From positions 2,285,501-2,349,500 of the forward strand of contig NW_025963548.1 of NCBI RefSeq assembly GCF_910591885.1: 64,000 bases of DNA. The letters are read 5' to 3'. The position numbers and the translations under genes were made by a program. The notes under the pieces were generated by a model that was given only the letters and a program-made list of their open reading frames with translations, was not told the DNA's origin and did not search any database. Position 1 is the first letter of the stretch, and the number at the start of each line of letters is the position of its first letter. Positions 43,601 to 56,200 of this stretch are shown here, piece by piece. Origin of the DNA: Bombus terrestris. Lineage: Eukaryota > Arthropoda > Insecta > Hymenoptera > Apidae.

Positions 43601-44755
43601 CGACCGTGTAAATGCTGCGCGAAGTCTTGTATGTGCGGTGGAGAGTACCTGTCGGGTACAGTGCGGGCGTTCAGCGCCCTGTAGTCACCGCAATGTCGCA
43701 GACTTCCATCCTTGTTTGGGACAACGTGTAGTCGAGATGTCCGGGAACTCTTCGATGGGCGCATGACTCCTTGCTCGATAAGTGTTGCAAATTACGCCTT
43801 GATTGGCTTGAGACGGTCCGGTGCGAGAGGGCGGGGTTTGCAATATACGGGAGGGCGGGGTGTGGTTTCGATGTGGTGCTCCACACTGTGCCGTATTTTC
43901 TCTCACCCTAAGGCCGGTGGGCGCGTTAGATCTGGACATTTCGCCAACAATTGGTGGTAGACCAAATCCCTGTTTACGGTCTTACTCATAAGCTGTTCGC
44001 TGTTGGCGGCGTATCCCCTGGTCGATAGCTGGTTTGTTGTGTCGAGAAGTCGTCTTTTTCTTGGATCCACAAGCAACCCGTAATGACTTAGGAAATCTAG
44101 GCCGATGATGAGGGTTTGCACATCGGCGACAGTGAAGTGCCATTTGAAGGCACGTCTAAGGGACAGGTTCAGCTCCATCGCTATAGTGCCGTACGTTGCG
44201 ATGCGCGTCCCATTGGCAGCGAATAGTTCATACGTTGTTTTCTTTACGTCCCTAGATAGCCTGCTTCGGGGATGAACGCCGATATCAGCACCGGTGTCAA
44301 CTAAGAACGAAGTCTTCGTTCTCTGGTCCAAAATAAAGATGCGGCGAGATCCCAAGCCGTCGCCGTCCTCCGCTTTTACGGACGGCTGGGGTCGTTTCCC
44401 GACTTCCACTTACAAGCGTGGCGCGATCGCCGAACCTCGCATGATAGAAGCAAATTCCGTCCTGGCGCGGATAGTCTCGCGAACGCGAACGGCGGCGAGG
44501 TCGAATGAGAGAATTCGAACGTCTTCGTGATCGATGATACCCGCCGATTCCCATAGCCTTAATCTGTTCTCGCAGTCTGCTGACCTCGGCGGCCAGTGCG
44601 TCGTTTTTGCCTTCGTGTGATGCCGGTGGCTCGATTGTGACTACCTTGTGAGCGCGCTGCCCGTTACGATTATACGCCTCATAGATTTTATCCGCTGTCC
44701 TGGTCAGTTTCTCGATACTCGTATCGTCCACTGCAGCCAGGACTTCCCTGATGCG
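40668..44755 (-). mobile_element. Gypsy-D: decayed Ty3/gypsy element, 5' truncated
   Basis: The minus-strand element lacks its 5' LTR and the start of gag: gag sequence begins at about 44755, directly against a Gypsy-C-type LTR end. It interrupts the right inverted-repeat arm between the F-box upstream block and the LTR fragment, replacing about 0.9 kb present in the left arm. A 3' LTR is likely within 40668-41170, but no second copy exists to define it. Its gag has a CFYHARFG motif in place of a standard CCHC knuckle, a feature I associate with Mag-like and related arthropod gypsy elements. Confidence 0.8.
41320..44755 (-). pseudogene. Gypsy-D gag-pol remnants
   Basis: In order leftward: gag C-terminus (44297-44755, RSRRRSNSLIRPRRRSRSRD, CFYHARFG); protease (SFLVDTGADIGVHPR near 44290); RT (IDLLRAYHQIS region with a stop near 43580, then MRAYHQISIAPEDVTKTAIS and YIDDFLVAS at 43045-43575); RNase H (YSAYDRELLAMY, FIDHKHHTYAF at 42667-42879); integrase zinc finger (HGLSHLGIRATQKFV, 42256-42573); and integrase core (TDQGHQFES, NGMVERFHRQ, 41320-42165). 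At least five frame changes or stops separate the pieces. The catalytic motifs that survive look normal. Confidence 0.85.
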
Positions 44756-44759
44756 ATAG

Positions 44760-44857
44760 TTTAATTAGAGCTATGGTAGAATCTAGATTACAATGTTACG
44801 GGATTTTCCCAAAATTCCAAAGGGAAGGTTCCCGTGATATTTCATTTCTGACTTATA
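44760..44857 (+). repeat. Gypsy-C-type LTR end fragment
   Basis: It is the inverted match to about 19434-19525 (for example TCTAGATTACAATGTTACGG). It is the only part of the left-arm solo LTR kept in the right arm; the rest is replaced by Gypsy-D. Confidence 0.7.
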
Positions 44858-45569
44858 TTTATGCTTGATCTGTCTGGGACCAGTGCAGATATAGCGCAAA
44901 CTGGCTGGTAAGCGATGTATTTGGCAAGAAATGTGGAGTACCAGGCATATCGTATTGTCGACACATCTCCAACAGTAACGGAGTTGCGTGGTTTTGAATA
45001 TTTAATAATGTATATTAAAAACTGCAATTAGCTGGATTTGAATCGATACTGATTTTATATAGCGTAATTCGTATGATCTGCACTGTATTTATCAGCAAAT
45101 ATGGAGTATATCGCGCATCCATTTGTCGACATATCGACATATCAATAGAAACAGCGATACGTTGATCTGAATGTTCAGGCATGAATATGCAAATCTGCAA
45201 TTACACTGGATTTGACAGGGTTCAGACTTGACGTAGCTCTAACTAGCAGATGTGAACTGTATTTGGCAGGAAATGTGGAGAACAATGCACATCGTATTGT
45301 CTGCATATCTGCATTAGCAACGGAGATAGGTTGGTTTGAATATTTAAGTCTGAAAATGTAAAAATGGAGGGTTTACGCCTGGATTTTACATTGGCCAGAG
45401 TTGATGTCAATTTGTCCAACCGTGGAGAGATTTGATCGCGTGGAAGCGAGTCAACGGGAGTCGCAAATTCCCGTTACGATTCTAGGAAACGACACCGCGT
45501 ATTGATCGATCCCCTGATTTCCGTTAAGATAGTAGGGTGGTTGCGGTGGTATAACTCTGCGACCAACAG
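44858..45569 (-). repeat. Satellite (44858-45410) and short block, mirror of 18719-19428
   Basis: Reverse-oriented ~168-bp monomers, then the block with AAATTCCCGTTACGATTCT up to the Copia-3 LTR. It is the outermost part of the right inverted-repeat arm. Confidence 0.8.
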
Positions 45570-45893
45570 TGTTATTGATGAGAATTGTGGATCTTGATGG
45601 CCGAAATATTGTTATGGAAACATAAAATTTACACTGGCCTTTACTATTAACGTAGACACATATTTATTTTATAAACGATTTTTAGAATATATATCGTTAC
45701 ACAGCTGCACGCGTCTCAGCACTTTCTTCCATACTCGACCTTATGTAGACTGTTAACCGACCGAACTGTTTACATTCGTCTGTTTTTCAGTCGCCGCGCA
45801 CACACATATCTCCACACACTGATATCCACATACAAACATCTCCACCACGCACTCGACCTAGTCCAGCACAAAAATTTTACATATCTCAATACA
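45570..45893 (-). repeat. Copia-3 3' LTR
   Basis: 324 bp, TG...CA, next to the inverted-repeat block that also flanks the solo LTR at 18395. Confidence 0.85.
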
Positions 45894-45937
45894 CCTCCTT
45901 AATTATTGTGCTGCATATTCATTTCCTTTTGTGAAAA

Positions 45938-48350
45938 TTAAATTATTTTTAAAAGTAATCTAAAATTTTCAAAATTATTTCTCCCTAGAGCATTCGTTTG
46001 GATATCTGCTACATTGTTTTCTGAATTTACTTTTATAACGTCAATCTCTTTATTTTCCCAACTTTCATTTACAAAATGGAAATGTACTTCAATGTACTCA
46101 TAATTTTTTGTCAAGTTTCCAAATTTTGATATCGCAATCGCTCCAGAATTATGTTCGTAAATTTTTATTGGTCTCTCGATCATTATTTTGAAATTTTTCA
46201 ATAATTTCTTTAGAAATTTTATTTCACTCCCTGCTTCTGACAAAACTACTTACTCGGCGGCTGTTGATGATTTTGTCACGCTGTTTCGCTTTCTCGATTT
46301 CCAGTAAATTGCGTTTCCGAAAAATCTTATGATAAATCCCGTAGTAGTCTTGTAGTAGTCTTATGATAAATCACCGTCAACAAAGCAATAAATGATTTCA
46401 GCGTTCAAATTTCTTTCATAAGTCAACCTTAATTTTCTGGTTAAATATAAGTATTACAAAATTCTCAACGCATATTTATAATGGGTCCCGTCGTAACTGT
46501 TTTGAAATCGACTTAAATAGTTTACACTATAACTAACGTATAATCTTGTTCCAGTACTAATAAATTATGAAGCTCCTATGAGGTTTCTATATCTTATATC
46601 GTCTGAGGCTGACTATGCGGGTTCTAAATTTGAATTTTTTTCCTTTGGTGTAAAATATAGTTTACTATTTTCAATATTCTATCGTTTCGCTAATGACTCT
46701 ATATAACTACCTTTATCTAATTTCATCTCACACTTCTTATGATCGTATTCAATGTATATTCCTGCGTAAGTCTTTACTTCACCTAAGTCCCTCATCGCAA
46801 ATTTGTTTGACAATTTATTTTTAATTTCATCGATTTTTCTTTTGTGTTTTCCACACATTAATAAGTCATCCACGAATAGAATTAAGTATATAACATGATC
46901 GCTCTCATACTTCATATACAGACAATAATCACTCTCACTTCTTTAAAAACCTATTTTACATACTTACAAACCTAGTTTACATACTATCCTGCTTTTATCG
47001 GCGTAACCCATAGGTTGTTTTACAAATACTTCCGATTTTATAGTTCCGTTTAGGAATGCTGTTTCTACATCCATTTGCATAGTCATCGAACCATGTTGAC
47101 AACAATAAGATAGTAATAACTTCAGCGTTTGCATTTTTGCCACTGGAGAATATAAATCTTCCGGTATTTCCTTTTGTTGGAAACCCCGAACAACTAGTCG
47201 CGCTTTCTTACGATTATCGGATTTATTCGTATATACCCATTTCAAATCTAATACCTTTTTATCTTTTGGTTTCTCTACTAATTGCCAGGTTTTTATTTGT
47301 GACTAAACTATTCATTTCTCGATCCATTGCTTCTTTCCATGATCTGCTGTCATCTCCACTTAAAGCTTCTTCATAGGTTTGAGGACTACCTGCGCTAACT
47401 ACATTCACATAAATGAAATATGAGCTCGTTTGGCCATATCTTTGAGGTTTCTTTGTTTCCCGTCCTGGCCCTCTCAAATTATTTTCTATGTCCTCAAGTT
47501 TTTCTTCTGATTCGTTACTTAAATTTCTCTCCTTTTTTATTACAACCTGCTCGACCTTTTTGTTGATGTGGTCACCACTTCTAGGAAAACTCCACATCTG
47601 GTCTTTTTAGCTTTCTCAAGCGCTGAAGACATCGACAGCATATAGACAAAAGAATAGCAGGGAGGCAGACCATAAACGGTAGACAGGCGACGTTGGATTC
47701 GGGGTTCTCAGTCATAAAGTAAGACTGCTAGCGTGCGGATCTGGACCAGCTCAAATTGTATTCCTGTATTTCATTATTAAGTCAAATATATACTTTGTAT
47801 CTTACACTTTATCCACGCGTTTTTCGCTCTTTATATACCGAATAACCTCAACACTTTTCGTCACTTGTTTCACTTTCATGAATTTCGTTTGTATCCGAAT
47901 GTTCTTCAAAATCCTTTTCCGTTTCATTATCTGATTCATTCATTCCTTGAAATCCTACTAAATTATCATTTTCACCTATAAATTCTACGTGTCTTGCAAT
48001 TATAATTTTACTATTAACTAAGATCCTATATCCAACGTTTCCATAACCTACAAGTATTCCAATATCTGCCTTTTTGTGCCATTTCGAATTTATTTTAAAT
48101 TCAGATATTCTTACGAAAACTATACTCCCGTACAATCTTAAATTATTTATATTCGGTTTCCTTCTTAACAATATTTCGATTGGTGTTTTATTTTCACATG
48201 TTTTCGTAATGGTTCTATTTTTTAAGTACACGGCGGTTCTAACTATTTTCGACCAATATTTAATATTTAGTTTCGAATCATGTAATAAGCATCTAGCGGA
48301 ATTCGTGATTGTTCTATTGTAGCGCTCAGCTGTTCCATTTAACTAGTGAA
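45938..48350 (-). pseudogene. Copia-3 integrase C-terminus, RT and RNase H remnants
   Basis: Pieces in order leftward are integrase C-terminal part (47848-48231, MYLKNRTITKTCENKTPIEI); linker (47259-47597); RT (46964-47245, MKWVYTNKSDNRKKARLVVR and MQMDVETAFLNGT); the LFVDDLLMCGK catalytic box (46679-46915); and an RNase H end (45938-46243, KIYEHNSGAIAIS). Frames change between all of them and RT loses sequence after VCKLGL, so no enzyme can be made. Confidence 0.82.
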
Positions 48351-48687
48351 CATAAGGTGGGCATGGTTCTAGGAGAATTCCCGTTTCCCTAATTAGATTG
48401 TACATGTTTTTGTTCATATATTCTTTTCCATTATCGCATCTTAGTCTCTTTATCTTCTTACCAGTAAGATTTTCAACTTTATTTATATAATCAAGGATTC
48501 AATCGTAAACCTCATCTTTCGATTTCAAAGTATAAATTAATGCGCACTTACTATAATCGTCCATAAATGTTAAGAAATATTTAGATCCATCAAACCCGGT
48601 ATTTTTATAAGTTCCATTTAAATCGGTATGTACTAATTCTAAAATCTCGCGTGCTCTATTACGGTTACTCTGGATAGGTACATTGTG

Positions 48688-50318
48688 CTACTTATTTTGC
48701 ATACACGCACCACATTTTAATTGAACTTGCTCCAATTTTTCTGGCATTCCCTCAATTAATTTTTTCTTACACATCGTATCTAAATAAGTAAAGTTTACAT
48801 GTCCTCGGATTCTGTGAAATTTTTCCCTGTTCGTCATTTTTTCTACATTTTTGGCGTGTGATTCTTGCCTTCCAATGTAACTAGATATTTTATATAAACC
48901 ATGATCTTTGAATGCGATCCCTATCAACTTTCAATATTTGTTATAGATCTTTGAAGTATTCCCTGCTGAGAGTATCTTATTTTTATTCGTTACTCTCGCA
49001 TAGCTAACCAAGTTATTATCCATTTCTTCCACACAAAATACATTTGACATTATAATTTTAACCCTTCTTTTGTTTACTTCAAAGTAAGTTAAAATTTTTC
49101 CAACTTTTGTTCCTTTTAATGTTCTACCGTCTCCTAGTTTTACGTTTATCGGGTTCCTTAAGTTTTCGTATTCAAAAAAATACGAGTCATCATTTACAAT
49201 GTGATCTGAACATTCACTATCCAATATCCAATCTATTTTTCGCGTATCGCTGGTATATACTGTGATAGTATCCTTAGTATTATCGCACTGCACTCGCGTT
49301 AGGAAGGAGTTAATTCCTTGGTCGTCGTAGTCCTCGCTGTTTAAATAATTTGCGTCTTGTCGACTTGCCCCATTGTAGCGTTGCTGCCAACCTCTGCTTC
49401 GTCCTCGTTGACCAAATCCACGCTGAACATATCCTCGTCTTCTGTGGCCACAACCTCGTCCGCCGCGACCCCTATTCTGCTATGGCTGATACGCACCTCC
49501 TTGCCATTGCGCTCCTGTATTGATTCCGCCTCTGCATGTATTCGTGCAATTTTTTATCACGTGGCCGTACTTTCCACAGCCATGGCACTTTATTTCTCTC
49601 TTTTCTCAAATTTGAAAACATTTGACCATTTCCTATCACTTTTACTCTCCCTACGCATTTCCCACATTATAATTTTATTTTTTAAAAAATCACAAGTTCA
49701 ATCACTTTCTTTCAATGAGTCGATTAAGTCATCAATATATATCAATGATTCTGGTAGTGTTTTCAGCATGTAATCGAGTTTTTCACGTTCACTTACGTTT
49801 GCACCAGCACTCTTTAATTCATTTATCGTCTTCTCAAATTCCGTGAAAAATGAACCTGATTCCTCAAAATCTTTCAACCTCATCATGTCGAGTCTACGTC
49901 TTATACAAAGTTGCAATGCTGTTGATTCCTTCATATACATCTCATCAAATATTGTAATTATTTTGTAAACAGTGTCTTGATCACCAACAAATTCTAATTG
50001 CTCATTTGTTATACTACAATAGATGTAGTTCATCGCCCATTGATTATTTTTATCCCAATTATCTTTCGCATCCGTGTCCATTGTCTCTCGTGTAGCCAGT
50101 TCATAACATTTTTTACATTTTAAATACATTAATATTCTTTTCTTCCACGCTTTGTAATCACGTACATCGAATACTTGAATTTTAGTTTTATCGTCCATTG
50201 GCATCTTGATTCGTCTTTTCATCTTCACCCTTTTTTCAAAAACAGTTCTCCTCACTATACAGATTCCTTTTATCTGTTCCGCCAACAGCCTCTTTATCTC
50301 TTCAGAACATATTTCCAA
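48688..50318 (-). pseudogene. Copia-3 gag, protease and integrase N-terminus
   Basis: Gag (49698-50318) probably starts at the internal ATG giving MPMDDKTKIQVFDVRDYKAW, the copia-type opening; upstream codons read into the leader. A zinc knuckle (CHGCGKYGHVIKNC) lies near 49560-49600 in another frame. The protease has WILDSECSDHIVND: the active-site glycine of DSG is glutamate, so the enzyme would be dead. The integrase zinc finger follows (FHRIRGHVNFTYLD, 48688-48927). Confidence 0.82.
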
Positions 50319-50409
50319 TTATTTCAAAATGAACCTTTTCTATACATTCACTCCCGGTTACACGTGGTCCCATAACCTTAAATCCCGTCAACCACGAATT
50401 TTGCTACCA

Positions 50410-50696
50410 TGTTGAGAATTATGGATCCTGATGGCCGAAATATTGTTATGGAAACATTAAATTTACGATGGCCATTACTATTAACGTAGACACATATTTA
50501 CTTTATAAACGATTTCTAGAATATTTATCGTTGTACACTTGCGGGCGTCTCAGCACTTTTATTCATACCCGACCTTTTGAAGACTGTTAACCGATAGAAC
50601 TGTTTACATTCGCCTGTTCCTCAGTCGCCGCGCACACACATATCTCCACACAGTGATATCCCGTTACAAAGATCTCCACTACGCACTGGATCGAAA
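50410..50696 (-). repeat. Copia-3 5' LTR, outer end missing
   Basis: It matches 45570-45893 but lacks about the last 35 bp on the right, where satellite begins at TCGAAATGTCGG. The missing end means no target duplication can be read. Confidence 0.82.
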
Positions 50697-51048
50697 TGTC
50701 GGCATATCTGCGATAGCAGCGGAGATACGTTGATTTGAATATTTAAGCATGACTATGCGAAACTGCAATTACATTGCATTTGACAGTAACCAAATATAAA
50801 ATAGTGTTAGGAAGATGATACATTTGAACTGTACATGTGAATGTGTGTAGGCGTCAGAGAGTGTCCAGGCCTTAGTTGGGCCAAAGGGCAATTGGCAGCC
50901 GTTAGAAACATTTTAAAGGGTCGGTTGACAACAAACGTGCGTGCGACTAGGTTTTCGATGTCTTCAGAGTATAAGATATATTTGTCGGGTCAACGTCAGG
51001 ATTAGGGGTGGGGGTGTTCGATGAATCTTCGTTGAAATTAGCCATCGG
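50697..51048. repeat. Mosaic of satellite, Copia-2-family LTR and gypsy gag fragments
   Basis: 50697-50814 is part of one reverse-oriented satellite monomer. 50815-50983 is a truncated LTR of the Copia-1/2 family (TGTTAGGAAGATGATACATT) in plus orientation. 50985-51048 (GTCAACGTCAGGATTAGGGG...) matches the start of the Gypsy-C gag at about 57310-57373 on the minus strand. Junctions are abrupt, without target duplications. Confidence 0.7.
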
Positions 51049-51855
51049 TGCGGTGTAACAATAGTTGAGTTTATTGACACAAATTAGAAAGATTACAGCG
51101 TCGATATGTAATCGCAATGTTTCGACATTCGCGGCACTATGACAATGGTCTCGGCTCCGGCAACGTTTCCGCGGTCAACGGATGCTGAGCTCTACCCTAC
51201 GTTAGCGTCTAAGTTGCACTACATGTTAGAGCAAGGAGCAATTACTACGTATAAGAAAGACAGGTCGATTGCTGATGAGCCCGCACTAGAGAGTGTCTCT
51301 CCATCACGGCGACGCTGTCGAGGAAAACTATGATGGGTGTGTCTAAGGGCTCGGATTCGTGCTGAAAAGTCTTCGTTCAGAAAGTGAGGGAAATTGACGT
51401 TACTGTTAATTGGTCAATTTCCATGTTGGTGGTTAGAGAAGGGTGCTTACCGTCCTTGGGGAGAGTTGCCAGTGGGAAGCGTTCGTAGACGGATAGATTT
51501 CTCTTATCTTCCCGTAGTTGGGGCACAGGCTATTAGTCTATTTGAAATACTTTGTATAATTGAAACTTAATATTCGTAGCGGGCCCTCAGCCAGCTAAAC
51601 ATATACCCTGAGGATGCGTCGACATCTGGCAATCATCTTACCCGAAGGACAAAGTCTGCGTGTGGCGAGCCACGGGACAAAAATCGTTGAAATTTTTACC
51701 GTCGTGCCCCGTCCCAAGTATTTCTTTTAAGGAGAGCTATAGAGTTACTTCATGCCTTTGTTAAACAAAACGTTCATCCCTTGACCGCGACTACGTTCGG
51801 CGACTGATTGTCTCCTCGAGTCCGAGCTCACTATCATAAATCTCTGTAGCGGCAG
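51049..51855 (-). repeat. Gypsy-C-family LTR, diverged
   Basis: It parallels 57374-58140 (GAGTTTATTGACAC, CTGTCGAGGAAAACTATGATG, CTATCTTCCCGTAGTTG variants). It lies between a gag start fragment on its left and an inverted LTR piece on its right. It is clearly more diverged from the right LTR than the two Gypsy-A LTRs are from each other. Confidence 0.65.
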
Positions 51856-52300
51856 TCGACAGCAAACTTCCCAACGGTTTCTGTCCCGTGCCTCGCTACA
51901 CAAGGACTCTACCTTTCGAACAGATGGTTGCCAGATGTCTATCAGATACAGATTCTCACCGAATATTTACAGCGAGCCTAAGGACCCGCTATAAATCTTA
52001 GGATTCATGCAGCTGAGATTCTCTAAAGGGACAAATAGTCTTTGTCTGAATAGTCCCTACACATACCACCCACTACGGGAAATCTGCTTTTTCTCACGTA
52101 CGACGCTCCTCGCTAGCAACTTTCTCTCAAGGGCAGTTGTCATCCCTTTCCAACAACCAACTCACAATTTTGCCAATTAACAGCGACGTCCGTTTCCCTC
52201 ACTCTCTGAACTAACACTTTTCTTAACGAATCCGATGATCCCGTATCCTTAGACACACCCAAACACAGTTTTCCTAAGGAGCATCATCGCGACAAAAATT
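51856..52300 (+). repeat. Inverted Gypsy-C-family LTR fragment, fold-back with 51300-51850
   Basis: The sequence is the reverse complement of the neighbouring LTR (AGACACACCCAAACACAG versus CTATGATGGGTGTGTCT; TCTCAAGGGCAGTTGTC versus its mirror). It also matches the antisense LTRs at 19434-20150 and 62877-63240. The two halves form an imperfect palindrome centred near 51850. Confidence 0.65.
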
Positions 52301-53042
52301 CATTCTGTTCTATCGCGAGCCGCGAGGCAAGTTGGAAGACGCCTTCTGGATTGTTCGTCCGCAGTCGTACGTAATAGCGAATCTGAATCTCTCGACATAT
52401 GTGCAATCGTCTCGACTCGAACCACCGCGTAAAGTATCGCGCCGAGCTTGAACTTGTAATCTTGAATCGATAATTGTACCGTGCTTTCGGCGCGCTAGTG
52501 TATACCACGAACACAAGCAAATAAACAGTTATTGTTAAACAATACCGAGTGATTCTTCTATACCTATCACGCACGTTATCTCATCTCAAATAAGTACAGT
52601 CGGATCGAATGACAACAGTTTCATAATACGGCTATGGTGAAGTCTAAATTACAGTACTAGGGGTCTTCCCAAAGTTCCGAAGGGAAGTTTCAGGTGTTCT
52701 TTCATCTCCGACACGGCCATTCTGACTATCACACGTCCTCGTGTGTAACTAAAATATTGAGTTTCCTAACATTAGACTCGATACAATTAACATTATTCAC
52801 AATTTAACTAGATGTTCGAATAAGGCAAGGGTCCAGTGTAGCAACAAATCCTGTTCGGGGATTTGGCAGCAAAAAAATAAAAGATTATGAAAATTAGTAG
52901 CGTTATAGTTAGTATCCAAGGTGATAGTTGCATCCTGCAAGTTATCAGTCGGATCGTAACGGCATGATGGACCATTTTCGATTTCGCACTCCAAAGGATC
53001 TCGGCCTTCTAGATCGTATGAGCACATAGAGCTTCGTTCCAC
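52301..53042. other. LTR end and Gypsy-C 3' leader, no gene supported
   Basis: 52301-52614 is unassigned, with an AAATAAACAG segment that looks LTR-like. 52615-52713 is the end of a Gypsy-C-type LTR (TTTCATCTCCGACA). 52714-53042 is the untranslated tail of Gypsy-C; a 107-codon frame here on the minus strand has no recognisable domain. Confidence 0.5.
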
Positions 53043-53270
53043 GGTCTCACTGAGCCTTATCATATTGTCACCCCGAAAAGCATGCAAGTCCCATCGCATG
53101 TTCTCACTGAGCCTTATCATATTGTTACCATGAAAAGCGTGTGAGCCACATCACACGTTCTCTCTGAGCTGTATCACACTGTTACCATGAAAAGCGTGTG
53201 GGCCACATCACACGTTCTCTCTGAGCTTTATCACATTATCGCCCCGAAACACGTGCGAACTCGCCCTGCC
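53043..53270 (+). repeat. 57-bp tandem repeat, four copies, in the Gypsy-C 3' tail
   Basis: Units start GTTCTCACTGAGCCTTATCA at about 53043, 53100, 53157 and 53214. Units 2 and 3 are most alike (ATGAAAAGCGTGTG); 1 and 4 share CCCCGAAA. The array lies between the pol stop and the 3' LTR. Tandem repeats at this place are common in LTR elements. Confidence 0.85.
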
Positions 53271-53292
53271 GGGTGTTATTGGCATAGTGCTA

Positions 53293-56200
53293 CTAATCTT
53301 CCGAGATCGAAGTACTCATATCGTCATGGCCACTGTTATGGCCTTCACTACAGACATCCAACTCGGCAGGGGTGCAACCATCTGGCATTTTCCTCAACAT
53401 GTCGTGACTGTACTTGAACGATCGCTTACCGTTTAATACCTTTAAGATATACCTGTCTCCTTCCAAAACATCTGCTATTACAAATGGACCTCTAAATTTT
53501 GGATCTAATTTGGTTTGATTTCTTTCCTCATTTTGCGTAATACGAAATCACCGAGGTTAAACCTAACCGCTTTAACTTTAGTTTTGTCAAATCCATCCTC
53601 ATCATACCTAGCACTAGTTTCCATCCACTTTATTGCCTGTCGTCTTATATTGGAGATATCGATACTTTTGATGTTATCGGGTAACAACAGATCGCACGGT
53701 CTTGTCGTTCTACCTATTAGTAGTTCTAATGAGCTCGAGTTTGTCACGCGGTTGGTGGTGCAATTCAAAGCCAACTGTATTTCCCCAATCGCGTCTTGCC
53801 ACGGCCGCCCGGTCGATTCCACTACCGTGAACATAATTTTCAATGCACCCATAACACGCTCTACCTGTCCATTGGCTCTACTAGCACCGGTCGCTATTAA
53901 GTGAACTTTAATTCGTTTGCTTTCGCAGAATTCTCGAAATTCTTTACCCGTAAAACACCTTCCCTGGTCCGCTATTATCCGACAGGGACTCCCGAATAAA
54001 AATATAGCGGATTTAAGCGCTTTAATGGTGTTAAGAGAATCTATCCTGCGGGTATGATGCAGGTATACGAATTTAGTGAAGGCGTCGATCAACACAATGA
54101 CGTACTCCTTCGAATCGCTTTTACCACTCAGCTTGCCCGTTATATCCATGTGGACCGTGTGCCAAGGTATGCTGGCCTTGGGTATGGGATGTAGTTCGGC
54201 TTGTATCTTACCTGAACTAGCCTTCGAAACTCTACAAGCATGGCAGTTCTCTACGAACTTGCGAACGTACTTCGCCATTCCTTCGAACCAGTAATACTCG
54301 TACAGTTTCTCGAGCGTCTTATCCCAACCCAAGTGCATAATTGACTGATGCACATGGTTAATAACGGACCACCTAAACCCTCTTGGAACAATAGGTAAAC
54401 TGAGAGTCCTGCCTCTTCTTTGAATTTTCCGGTAGAGAGTACCGGACCGTAATTCGTAAGTATTCGCGATGTCTTCCGCGAGCTCATCATTTTGCAACTT
54501 TTCGACAATTCCCGAAATTTGGGGGTCACGACGTTGTTCGGCTAGTAGCCAGTCTTCCGAAATTTCGGCCAGATTAACCATTTTCTCTTTGATTTTGTCG
54601 AATCTAATAGGGTCAACGCCTGTGGGATTTCGCGAAAAGAAATCTACGTGGGCCATTCGCTTGCCCTCCCGATACACAATGTCGAAGGTAAACGTTTGCA
54701 AGTAAGCCCACCACCTGTGTACCCTGTCATTCAAATGTACTTTGCTCTTAGACGCCTTTAATGAATTGCAGTCCGTGACGACAAGAAATTCCCGTCCGTG
54801 CAGGTAGTGGCGGAAATGTTTTATGGCGTTTACAACAGCTAATGTTTCGAGTTCATAAGAGTGATATCTGGATTCCGTGAGGCTGGTTCTCTTACTATAG
54901 TATTCCACTACTCGATTTTTACCTTCCACCTTGTGCATCAAAATAGCCCCAAATCCTTCGGAGCTAGCATCGGTATGTAATTCTATTGGATAATTGGGGT
55001 CAAATAGCATTAACACCGGTGCGTCGGTCAGAACGGAGATTACCTCTTGTCTTATTTTTTCGTGCCTGTCTGCCCATGTTATATTTTTACTGCCGGACGT
55101 AAGCGCGTATAAGGGTTTTAACAATTGTGAAAATTTAGGGATGAACTCCGAAAGTACGAGGCTAGCCCTATGAACTGCCTGAGCTGTGTGACGGTCGTCG
55201 GCGCGGGTAGGGAGCTTAAGGCATATACTTTACCCGGGTTGGGACGGACTTCTCCGTTCTGGATTACGTATCCTAAATAGAGTATCGACGTCTTCAGGAA
55301 AGAGCACTTAGAAAAGTTAAACGAGAACCCGGCGTTTACAAGGGTACTTAACACGATGTCCAACCTCTCTAAGGCTTGGTTTATTGAGTCGGCAATAATT
55401 AGGACGTCATCCAAATAGACAACGACGTAGGAATACGCAAGGTCGCCCAGGGCATTGAAAATGGCCCTCTGAAAAACGGACGGTGCATTTTTCAATCCGA
55501 AAGGCATCGTTACGTACTCGTACTGCCCGTCGGGTGTAACGAACGCCGTGTATTCCGCCGAATTGGGGTGTATAGGAATTTGGTGGAACCCGCTGGCCAT
55601 GTCCAGGCTAATGAAGTATTTCGCCGTTTGTAACCTCGCGATTTGGTCCGCGATAAGAGGTAGGGGGTACCGATCCGCGACCGTATTCTTATTTAACGCT
55701 CGAAAATCTACGCACAATCTATCCGAACCGTCCTTTTTCTTCACGAGTAGCATGGGGCTCGCGAACGGCGAATTGCTAGGTCTTATAATGTTAGCTCTGA
55801 GTAGTTCGCTGATTCGCGCTCGTACGATTCTCCGCTCTTCCTCGCTAAGTCTATAGGGGCTTCTTTGGACGGTGATGTTAGGGTCGATCAACCGTATTTC
55901 TAATTGGCCCGTATTTACGCGGGTACGTGGGAAACCCGTGATGAACGAGTTTTTGAATCTGTCGAGAATGGAAATCAATCGGTCTTTATCGTCGCCGAGT
56001 ACCTCGGTGTCTACATCATTGAGATCGATCGCAGGTTCGGCGATATTATTACAGACATTAACCGTTTTCGACTTACAAATATCGAGGCTATTGCGCGTCA
56101 TGTGTACGTCGAAGCCTTGGCTTAAAATTTCGCACCCAATAATAATATCGTGTTTTAAGTAATTGTCGGCAAGGACGTGAAAAATTACCTCCAGTGTAAG

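Larger units (their letters stand above)
45570..50696 (-). mobile_element. Copia-3: old, decayed Ty1/copia element
   Basis: The 3' LTR is 45570-45893 (324 bp) and the 5' LTR 50410-50696 (shortened at its outer end). The purine tract AAGGAGG lies just upstream of the 3' LTR, and the primer-binding site TGGTAGCA (minus strand, 50402-50409) follows the 5' LTR, again initiator tRNA-Met type. It is a different family from Copia-1, -2 and -4. A solo LTR of this family lies at the mirrored place 18395-18718. Confidence 0.88.
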
